The translations under genes and the position numbers were made by a program. Below are positions 5,921 through 10,809 of a stretch of DNA of 10,809 bases, piece after piece. Below the pieces are notes generated by a model that was given only the letters and a program-made list of their open reading frames with translations, had not been told where the DNA came from and searched no databases. Each line of letters begins with the position of its first letter. Position 1 is the stretch's first letter. This DNA comes from JBBRLA01 sp038231615 (GTDB taxonomy: Bacteria; Myxococcota_A; Polyangia; Palsa-1104; JAEUJZ01): positions 1 through 10,809 of the forward strand of contig JBBRLA010000259.1 in NCBI GenBank assembly GCA_038231615.1, written 5' to 3'.

Positions 5921-7287
5921 CGGCTCTTCTCCACGGCGGTGAACACGGGGACGCACAGGGCATCATGGGACACATGGCTGTCGGTGGTCAGGCGGGCGAA
6001 GTAACCTACGAAGCGGCCGTCGAGCACATAGGCGCCCAGCGTGACCAGGCGGTCCCCAAAGGGCGTGGGCACCGGCCGCTGGCGCACAAAGCGCTGGGCG
6101 ATCCACGACTCACCCGCGGCGCGCAGGCGCAGCACCTCGGACAGCAGCAGGGCCCATTCTTGGTCCTGGCACAGCGCGCCGACGAAGACCTCATCGCCGA
6201 CACGGCCCAGCGCCTTCTTGAGCACCCAGCCGGCACGGTCGGAAAAAAGCTCTGCCGGGGACAGGTCCGCTACGTCGTGGGTCTCGGGTAGGTGGTCCTG
6301 CAAGATCTCCTGTTCGTCGAGAGGGAGGTCCGTGCGGGCCTGCCAGGCGCGGGCCAGGGCCAGCTTGGACTGACAGAAGATGTGGGCGAAGCTCGACAGG
6401 GTGCGCAGGCTGCCCGCGGAAAGAGCGTCGAGGATGGCGGGCAGGTTGCGCTGCCCCTCCATGTACTCGGTGGGGAAGAAGCGGTACAGGACCGAGATGG
6501 GCAGATCGCCTACATGGAGCACGCCGTTGCGCCCCTGTGGCGCAGTGGGTGGACAGAGCACCGCGGGGATGCCCAGGCGCTTGAGTGCCCGCTGGATGAG
6601 GGCGCAGACTTGCAAGTCCTCGGCGTAGGCGGTGGCGTAGACCAAGGCCACTGCGCCGGGGCGGCCCGTCGGTCTCATGGTTGCGGGGTGGGCCGCCAGC
6701 GCGGCCAGCCGGGATGCCAGGGCGTCAAGCACGGTGGTCGGGTTGCTGCCATCGGAGAAGCCGGCCAGGCGACACAAACGGGGGAGGCCGTGGGCCTCAT
6801 TGTGGCCACCGGGACAGTCGGCGTTGATCTCGCAGGCCCGCCAGCGGCCGTCCTCGCCGAGGAGCAGATCGACGCGACACAGTGCCGCGTGGTCGCCGGC
6901 CTCGTGGGATGCGCGGGCCAGGCGCAGGACGTCGTCGTGTAGGCCGTAGCGAGCGGCCTCGGTCGGGTCATGGTGCGCCCGGGTGGCGATCCTGCCGACG
7001 GCGCGGGTGATGCCCTCGGCGGCGCGGACGGCAGCGCGGTGCAGCTCGGGGGAGAGCACCAGCGGGTGCAGGTCCACCCGACGGGCCCCGGCGACGAAAG
7101 CGTCAAACACCAGGTAGCGCTCGGCCAGCTCGCGGCTGAGCAGCGGGTCGGAAAGGGGATCCCTGCTGCCGAGGGCGCGCACTTCGATCATCTCCGGCAT
7201 GGCCTGCGTGCTGGCCGGCGGCCCCGGCGGTAGATTGGCTGGCGCGGTGGCGATAAGGGACCTCACCGAACTGATCATAGCTGACAT
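5917..7287 (-). CDS. Circularly permuted ATP-grasp ligase, glutathionylspermidine-synthase-like
   Basis: A cytosolic enzyme of about 456 residues with the order of motifs seen in circularly permuted ATP-grasp proteins (the GSP_synth/YgiC and DUF404/407 groups). CRVDLLL followed by ACEINADCPGGHNE (137-164) supplies the Arg, Asp, Glu and Asn expected to bind Mg-ATP. WVLKKALGRVGDEVFVG (354-370) resembles the nucleotide-binding lysine and Gly-rich loop. WIAQRFV and VTLGAYVLDGRFVGYFARL (395-433) fit the remaining core strands. Such enzymes activate a carboxylate as acyl-phosphate and join it to an amine; the substrates here are unknown. There is no amidase domain like that of bifunctional Gsp synthetase. 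The start is uncertain: 7287 has GGTGGGGG six bases upstream, 7314 has none, and 7200 is a shorter option. It heads a four-gene operon and overlaps the lipoprotein gene by four bases. Confidence 0.78.
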   Translation of the reverse strand: MSAMISSVRSLIATAPANLPPGPPASTQAMPEMIEVRALGSRDPLSDPLLSRELAERYLVFDAFVAGARRVDLHPLVLSPELHRAAVRAAEGITRAVGRIATRAHHDPTEAARYGLHDDVLRLARASHEAGDHAALCRVDLLLGEDGRWRACEINADCPGGHNEAHGLPRLCRLAGFSDGSNPTTVLDALASRLAALAAHPATMRPTGRPGAVALVYATAYAEDLQVCALIQRALKRLGIPAVLCPPTAPQGRNGVLHVGDLPISVLYRFFPTEYMEGQRNLPAILDALSAGSLRTLSSFAHIFCQSKLALARAWQARTDLPLDEQEILQDHLPETHDVADLSPAELFSDRAGWVLKKALGRVGDEVFVGALCQDQEWALLLSEVLRLRAAGESWIAQRFVRQRPVPTPFGDRLVTLGAYVLDGRFVGYFARLTTDSHVSHDALCVPVFTAVEKSR

Positions 7288-7321
7288 TCTGAGCCCCCAC
7301 CCGGCGGAGCGCATGAAGGGG

Positions 7322-7341
7322 CGATGAAGATTGCTTCATCG
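7322..7341. promoter_or_regulatory. Perfect 8-bp inverted repeat, candidate operator
   Basis: CGATGAAG (7322-7329) and CTTCATCG (7334-7341) are perfect reverse complements around the 4-base centre ATTG. The repeat lies 34 bases upstream of the preferred ATP-grasp start, where a dimeric regulator could control the operon or both divergent genes. An outer pair, GCAT (7311-7314) and ATGC (7345-7348), extends the dyad. The binding protein is unknown; the operon's own OmpR-type regulator usually prefers direct repeats. Confidence 0.45.
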
Positions 7342-7360
7342 TCAATGCTTCGGGACCAGG

Positions 7361-7384
7361 CATCGCCATCGCCATCGCCATCGA
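7361..7384. repeat. Hexamer tandem repeat, four units of CATCGC-like sequence
   Basis: Three exact CATCGC units plus a fourth, CATCGA, lie head to tail in the divergent promoter region. Length change by slippage in steps of six bases could alter promoter spacing. It may equally be neutral low complexity. Confidence 0.6.
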
Positions 7385-7484
7385 TCGGCGCTCCTGAACT
7401 GGCAATCGTCGATAAAAAGCAACGAGGCCAGGACCCTCCTGAAGGCGTTGCTGCTGGCAGGGTGTCATCCGCAGGATCGTTGCT

Positions 7485-8360
7485 ATGCTCAGCAGGATGT
7501 GGACTCCCAACGCCGCGCTTCCCACCCAAGACCCGACCCAGGCGCTAGCGAGCCTCTTGATTCTGCTCAAGGGCCGGCGCTTCGTCATCCTGACCGGCGC
7601 CGGTTGCAGCACCGAGTCCGGCATCCCGGACTACCGCGGCCCCACCGGGTCGCTGCGTCGACGCCAGCCCATCCAGTATCTCGACTTTCTCCGTCACGAT
7701 TCCACCCGGCGTCGCTACTGGGCCCGCAGCGCTGCCGGCTGGCGCCACATCATCGCCGCTCGCCCCAACGAAGCCCACCACGCCATCGCAAAGCTTCTGC
7801 ATGCGGGCCACGCCACCGGCCTGATCACGCAGAACGTCGATGGATTGCACAGTGACGCCGGCAGCCAGCGACAGGTGGAACTGCACGGGTCCATCCGAAG
7901 GGTGGGCTGCCTGGGCTGCGAGGTGCGCTTCGAGAGGGCGGCGTTCCAGGACGAATTGCTGACGCAAAATCCCGCCTTGCGCGATCATCTGGCCGCGCCC
8001 GCTCCCGACGGCGATGCGGAACTGGAGGAAACGCTGGCGCGAGACTTCGTGGTCCCTTCCTGCCGCGCCTGCAGCGGCGTGCTCAAGCCCGACGTGGTCT
8101 TCTTCGGCGAGAACGTACCGCGGCCGGCGGTGGCCGCTGCGTGGGACCTGTTCACCGAGGCCACGGCGCTCTTGGTGGTGGGCAGCTCGCTGGCGGTCTA
8201 CTCCGGCTTTCGCTTCGCCCGCGGCGCCGCCGAGCGGGGCCTGCCCATCGTCATCATCAACCAGGGGCCCACTCGCGCCGACGAGCTGGCCGCCGTTCGC
8301 GTGGATCTTTCGGCCAGCCAGGCCCTGCGGGCGATAGCGGCCCAGGTCTCATCGCGGTAA
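7485..8360 (+). CDS. NAD-dependent protein deacylase, SIRT4-like sirtuin
   Basis: A complete sirtuin of 291 residues. The NAD-binding Rossmann motif is GAGCSTESGIPDYRG (38-52), followed by TQNVDGLH (115-122), catalytic His134 in ELHGS, the zinc pairs Cys142/Cys145 and Cys193/Cys196, GVLKPDVVFFGE (198-209), VVGSSLAVYSGFR (231-243) and VIINQGPT (256-263). The insert between the two Cys pairs, with QNPALRDHL and PDGDAELE, and the sequence SGVLKPDVVFFGENVP place it in the SIRT4-like class II group rather than with CobB. These enzymes use NAD+ to remove acyl groups from lysine in cytosolic proteins. AGGA lies eight bases before the ATG at 7485; an ATG at 7497 is an alternative. It stands alone on the plus strand, diverging from the ATP-grasp operon. 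No link in function is visible. Confidence 0.93.
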   Translation: MLSRMWTPNAALPTQDPTQALASLLILLKGRRFVILTGAGCSTESGIPDYRGPTGSLRRRQPIQYLDFLRHDSTRRRYWARSAAGWRHIIAARPNEAHHAIAKLLHAGHATGLITQNVDGLHSDAGSQRQVELHGSIRRVGCLGCEVRFERAAFQDELLTQNPALRDHLAAPAPDGDAELEETLARDFVVPSCRACSGVLKPDVVFFGENVPRPAVAAAWDLFTEATALLVVGSSLAVYSGFRFARGAAERGLPIVIINQGPTRADELAAVRVDLSASQALRAIAAQVSSR

Positions 8361-8385
8361 GGGCCATGGACACCGGCCGCTTCGG

Positions 8386-9474
8386 TCATTCTTTGCGGAG
8401 CTGCTCGAAGGTGGGGTTGAGCCGAGCATAATCTTCCGCCGAAAGGCACATCCGTTGGGCATCCAGGCGGACGGCGTAGATCTCGCCGGGTACATGGGGA
8501 CAGGGGATGCCCGTGTAGAGCTGGTCGCGGCCGTCCACCTTGATCACCACCGGGGCGGACTGCACGTTGAAGTCCACCACCACCGGGGCCTTCATCCCGG
8601 GAAAGTCACCCGGGAAGCGCAGGCCGCTGCCGGAAAGCAGCCGCTTCGGCCGGATCGTGCGCAGCGCCTTGAGCACCCCCTCCACGGCCACGGCGTTGGC
8701 CGGGGCCCGCCGGGGGAGGGCCGCGGTGCCAGGCTGGATCGGCTCCGAGACGATCCACGAGGCGCCCTCCCGGATGAGCAGTGCATGACCCAGTTCCAGG
8801 CGGCCCGGCATCTCGGGCAGCGGCAGGACGGTCAAGGCCCACAGGCTGAGCGCGTCGCGATCGCGGACCAAAAGCTCCCGCAGGCGCCGGGGGACCAGGA
8901 GCACATCCGGCTCGCCGTCCCGGGCCGCGTAGACCTGGTCCCTGCCGACGTCGTCGCCGAGCCGCACCGTGTAGCCCCCCGGCGAGAGGGCCGCCTGCAC
9001 CCGGTAGCGGTCGTCGGACAGGCCATAGTGTGCGGCATCGCGCCGCGCCCCAGACAGCCGGTCCTTCACTCGGGCCCCGAGCAGGGCGGTGAACAGTTCC
9101 TCGGAAAGGACGTCGTCGGCGCGCACGTGGGGCGCATCGAGCCACCACTGCGGCTGGCCGGCCACCAGGTAGCGACGCAGGGAGAGCGTCTGCACCGGTT
9201 TGCCCGCCGCATCGGCCCCGCGGGGGGGAAGGATCAGAAAGAGGATGCCGGTATTCCGGCGCTCCTCGACTATACCGGGCTGCCCTTCGACCTCTTTTGC
9301 CGAAGGCGGAAAGAGCAGCTCCTCGGGCCGCGCGCTTCGGCGGCAGCCGGGCTGAAGCCCGAGATGAACCAGCGCCGCGAGGGTGAAGAGGACCACCCGG
9401 GGGTGGGTGCGGGGGCGGGTGCGGGTGCGGGGATGGATGGATGACGCGAGGGTCAGGTTCATGGGTAAAGGCAT
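8386..9474 (-). CDS. DUF4340-like probable lipoprotein
   Basis: A 362-residue exported protein. After an unusual basic N-region of about 26 residues comes a hydrophobic core (VVLFTLAALVHLGL) ending at Cys44. The preceding residues Q-P-G are a poor lipobox, so lipid attachment is likely but unproven. The body matches the DUF4340 pattern from memory: a WWLDAPHVRADDVLSEELFTALLGARVKDRL block, then HYGLSDDRYRVQAALSPGGYTVRLGD, then DQVYAARDGEPDVLLVPRRLRELL, and a partly repeated second half with SWIVSEP and PVVIKVDGRDQLYTG. DUF4340 proteins often accompany gliding-type ABC transporter parts; no transporter gene is next to this one. The start at 9474 has AGGTGAG just upstream, better than 9462 or 9546. 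The gene converges on the sirtuin gene with 25 bases between stops. Confidence 0.7.
   Translation of the reverse strand: MPLPMNLTLASSIHPRTRTRPRTHPRVVLFTLAALVHLGLQPGCRRSARPEELLFPPSAKEVEGQPGIVEERRNTGILFLILPPRGADAAGKPVQTLSLRRYLVAGQPQWWLDAPHVRADDVLSEELFTALLGARVKDRLSGARRDAAHYGLSDDRYRVQAALSPGGYTVRLGDDVGRDQVYAARDGEPDVLLVPRRLRELLVRDRDALSLWALTVLPLPEMPGRLELGHALLIREGASWIVSEPIQPGTAALPRRAPANAVAVEGVLKALRTIRPKRLLSGSGLRFPGDFPGMKAPVVVDFNVQSAPVVIKVDGRDQLYTGIPCPHVPGEIYAVRLDAQRMCLSAEDYARLNPTFEQLRKE
9399..9443. repeat. Low-complexity G-rich repeat near gene 5' end
   Basis: Imperfect GGGTGC-like units followed by GGAT units. On the minus strand they encode the alternating Arg/Thr/Pro/His stretch HPRTRTRPRTHPR in the N-region of the DUF4340-like protein's signal peptide. 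Slippage here could change the length of that N-region. Confidence 0.6.
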
Positions 9475-9751
9475 GGTCTCACCTACTATAACCTGGAAGT
9501 GAATCGGTGGCCGCGCGAGCCAGCCGTCATGGGTCAAGGGGTCCATTGAAGAAGCACGCCGCCGAGGTCAATGGAAACGCCATCACCCAGGCGCTGGAAA
9601 GAAGGCCCCTGGGCCTGTCCGGTGAGAGGCTCATTCTGTGCGCACCCTTCCCAATCTTTAGTGGGGGCCAGACACTGCCAGCCAGCGCCAGGGGAAGCGA
9701 ACATCGGACCGGTCTCCCGCCCTGACCCCGCACTCCCTGCACCCCTCGACA
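9475..9751. other. Intergenic stretch without a recognisable gene
   Basis: GC-rich sequence between the DUF4340-like gene and the AT-rich cassette. Short open frames exist on both strands (for example 9527-9742 minus), but none shows a family motif or a good ribosome binding site. No tRNA or clear terminator was seen. Its right end coincides with an abrupt drop in GC at the DUF4288-like stop codon. Confidence 0.5.
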
Positions 9752-10075
9752 TTACGATTCTTTGTCATTGAAAGGATTCAAAATACTCTCTGCTTCTGAT
9801 GAACGGAGAAATCTAGAAAATAATTCCATCCCACTCCTGAGTGAAGTCTGCTTTATCAAGCAAACTCTTTCGGTTTTCACAAAAATCCATTTAACAGTTT
9901 CATTTTTTATATTATGAAAAGAAATTTCCTTACCCTTTCCAATTTCATTGGCTATTTTATATGCATCCGTTTCATCCTCTGCTTCGACTACAATTAATTG
10001 TTCCTCCCATAACCACTCGTCTCCTGTGTTTTCTGGATGAATAGATTTCAAGAAAATCGAAGCTACAAATAGCAT
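9752..10075 (-). CDS. DUF4288-like small protein, possible immunity protein
   Basis: A 107-residue cytosolic protein coded in AT-rich sequence unlike all genes to its left. The pattern resembles DUF4288: MLFVASIFLKSIH, then WLWEEQLIVVEAEDETDAYKIANEIGKGKE, then ISFHNIKNETVKWIFVKTERVCLI, then GMELFSRFLR. No catalytic residues are apparent and no signal peptide is present. The ATG at 10075 has AAGAGA at a usual distance; the frame stays open upstream but offers no better start. It begins 16 bases after the final stop of the toxin-tail-like gene, the spacing typical of toxin-immunity pairs. A neutralising role is inferred from this arrangement, not shown. The skewed base composition points to transfer from an AT-rich donor. 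Confidence 0.65.
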   Translation of the reverse strand: MLFVASIFLKSIHPENTGDEWLWEEQLIVVEAEDETDAYKIANEIGKGKEISFHNIKNETVKWIFVKTERVCLIKQTSLRSGMELFSRFLRSSEAESILNPFNDKES

Positions 10076-10091
10076 GACATTTCTCTTGTTT

Positions 10092-10370
10092 TCATTTTCT
10101 AAACCGATTGTCAGTCAAGAGCTTCTATGCTTTGTGTGCTTTTTCCGCACCTGCTTGATCAGCTTTATAAATTTCTTGAAGCGTTTTCTGTGAATACTCA
10201 CCAGGAAATTCTCTGTTAACAGATCCTTTGCATTTTTGACTGATTAGATCTTGGGCCTCAGTCCTGAGTTCAGTGGCCCAATTTTTCGCTCCTTGTCTCG
10301 CTTTTTGGGAGACGGTATCACCAAGAGCATCCAAAAGCTCTTCTATTTGCTGAGGATCATTTCTCGACAT
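10092..10370 (-). pseudogene. Small toxin-tail-like gene broken by an in-frame amber codon
   Basis: Read from the ATG at 10370, the frame gives 81 residues (MSRNDPQQIEELLDALGDTV at the start, then SVNREFPGEYSQKTLQEIYK near the end) and stops at TAG (10127-10125). The same frame continues past this TAG with KLLTDNRFRK and then TGA (10094-10092). The joined C-terminus, 'REFP.EY..KTL.EI...AG..KAHKA-x-KLLTDNRFRK', matches from memory the ending of many small bacterial proteins and polymorphic-toxin C-termini. The amber codon therefore most likely replaced a sense codon such as AAG. The frame is also open upstream to 10430, but that part is antisense to a transposase. The unit may be a complete 92-codon gene or the surviving C-terminal tip of a larger toxin cut off at the IS junction. 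AT-rich composition matches the DUF4288-like neighbour. The function is unproven. Confidence 0.6.
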
Positions 10371-10371
10371 G

Positions 10372-10685
10372 GCCCTTCTGAGGCCGGCATTTGCAGAGGG
10401 AGAGACCCGACCCGCCCATGAGGCGATCACCTACCTGGAGAATCATCGAGACCAGATGGACTACGCCACCGTGAGGCAGCAAGGTCGCCCAGTGGGCAGT
10501 GGACCCGTGGAGGCGAACTGCAAGAGCCTGTTCGAGGTCAGGATGAAGCGATCCGGGGCGAGATGGAAGCCGGGCACCGGAGACGACATCGTTCGGTTGC
10601 GCGCTCTGGCGCTGAGTGATCGATGGACGCAGCCATGCAGTTGTTCCTGGCGCCCCTGCGCACAGGGGTTCGGCGTGCGGCGTAA
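10372..10685 (+). pseudogene. Transposase remnant, 5'-truncated and frameshifted, ISKra4-like
   Basis: From about 10378 the plus strand encodes the C-terminal part of a DDE transposase: AHEAITYLENHRDQMDYATV, then GRPVGSGPVEANCKSLF, then RMKRSGARWKPGTGDDIVRLRALALSDRW. The YL..H...M.Y, PVGSGPVEA.CK and RMKRSG.RW blocks are typical of ISKra4-type enzymes. The Glu of GPVEA would be the third catalytic acidic residue. After RW the frame is lost; one frame over, from 10626, DAAMQLFLAPLRTGVRRAA and a TAA (10683-10685) give the expected ending, so a single base was lost near 10620-10626. No start codon, N-terminal half or terminal inverted repeat is visible. The 5' break falls at the border with the AT-rich cassette, between about 10371 and 10400. 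It cannot encode an active enzyme. Confidence 0.78.
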
Positions 10686-10791
10686 TCAACATAAGGATTC
10701 GACCGGTTCCCGTAGTGCGCTCCTCTCCAGAAGCACACCCTTGGCCGATGCGAACTTGCCGGCATCACCCGAATCTGGAAGAAGAGAGTAT
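10686..10791. other. Downstream flank of the transposase remnant, no gene recognised
   Basis: About 106 bases between the transposase stop and a possible new start. It probably contains the right end of the insertion element, but its inverted repeat cannot be recognised without the left end. Open frames on the minus strand here show no family motif. Confidence 0.4.
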
Positions 10792-10809
10792 ATGTTCAAT
10801 CAAGACATC
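10792..10809 (+). CDS. Possible start of a gene running off the right edge
   Basis: An ATG at 10792 preceded by GAAGAGAG (10781-10788) at three bases' spacing begins the frame M-F-N-Q-D-I and leaves the window. The purine-rich site is plausible, though close. Six codons are too few to confirm a gene. Confidence 0.25.

Larger units (their letters stand above)
7288..7484. promoter_or_regulatory. Divergent control region between ATP-grasp operon and sirtuin gene
   Basis: This 197-base gap separates the divergent ATP-grasp operon and sirtuin gene, so it should carry both promoters. It holds a perfect inverted repeat and a short tandem repeat, listed separately. I could not assign clear -35/-10 boxes. 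Confidence 0.5.

Noticed and set aside
4325..6004. Long plus-strand frames opposite the regulator, lipoprotein and ATP-grasp genes
   Set aside because: These are shadows in GC-rich DNA. The minus-strand products carry full catalytic motifs and overlapping start/stop codons.
7361..7384. CRISPR or larger repeat array
   Set aside because: Only four 6-base units with no spacers; this is a simple tandem repeat.
8361..8385. Terminator between the convergent sirtuin and DUF4340-like genes
   Set aside because: Only 25 bases, no T run on either strand and no strong stem.
8455..9444. Plus-strand frame of 329 codons opposite the DUF4340-like gene
   Set aside because: No family signature, and composition is that of antisense sequence. 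The minus frame has a signal peptide and a conserved pattern.
9474..9512. TATAGT (9489-9484, minus) as a -10 box for the DUF4340-like gene
   Set aside because: It would place the transcript start inside the ribosome binding site, and no -35 box lies at the right distance.
9527..9752. Three short frames in the gap before the AT-rich cassette
   Set aside because: They overlap one another on both strands, have no recognisable motif and no good ribosome binding site.

Overview
The window is GC-rich, densely packed bacterial chromosome. Codon bias, several secreted lipoproteins with a Cys at the end of the signal peptide, and a lipoprotein built of 'YGI.G...DVWAVG' repeats suggest a myxobacterium or related member of the former Deltaproteobacteria. 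This is inference, because no rRNA or other marker gene is present.

Layout. (1) Positions 1-1464, minus strand: two overlapping genes for CPA-type cation:proton antiporters, the second cut by the window edge. (2) 1465-1686: a divergent intergenic region with four inverted repeats. (3) 1687-2814, plus strand: a beta-propeller-like lipoprotein. (4) 2817-7287, minus strand: a tightly coupled four-gene block. In transcription order it encodes a circularly permuted ATP-grasp ligase-like enzyme, a probable lipoprotein ending in a Gly-rich tail, an OmpR-type response regulator and its histidine kinase. The junctions are a 4-base overlap, a 15-base gap and a 4-base overlap. (5) 7288-7484: a divergent control region with a perfect 8-bp inverted repeat and a hexamer repeat. 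(6) 7485-8360, plus: a complete SIRT4-like sirtuin. (7) 8386-9474, minus: a DUF4340-like probable lipoprotein. (8) 9475-9751: no gene recognised. (9) 9752-10370, minus: a sharply AT-rich two-gene cassette. It holds a toxin-tail-like small gene, interrupted by an in-frame amber codon, followed by a DUF4288-like gene. (10) 10372-10685, plus: the 3' end of a DDE transposase gene (ISKra4-like), truncated at its 5' end and frameshifted. (11) 10686-10809: unassigned, with a possible gene start at the edge.

The strongest candidate for an undescribed system is the block at 2817-7287. An ATP-grasp amide ligase-like enzyme is translationally coupled to a secreted protein with a Gly-rich, GGG-ending C-terminus, and both sit upstream of a dedicated two-component system. 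This resembles the E. coli ygiB/ygiC and yjfM/yjfC pairs, with its own envelope-signal control added. The second point of interest is the AT-rich cassette: a probable toxin-tail/immunity-like pair acquired by transfer, bordered by a decayed transposase gene and decaying through a single nonsense codon.
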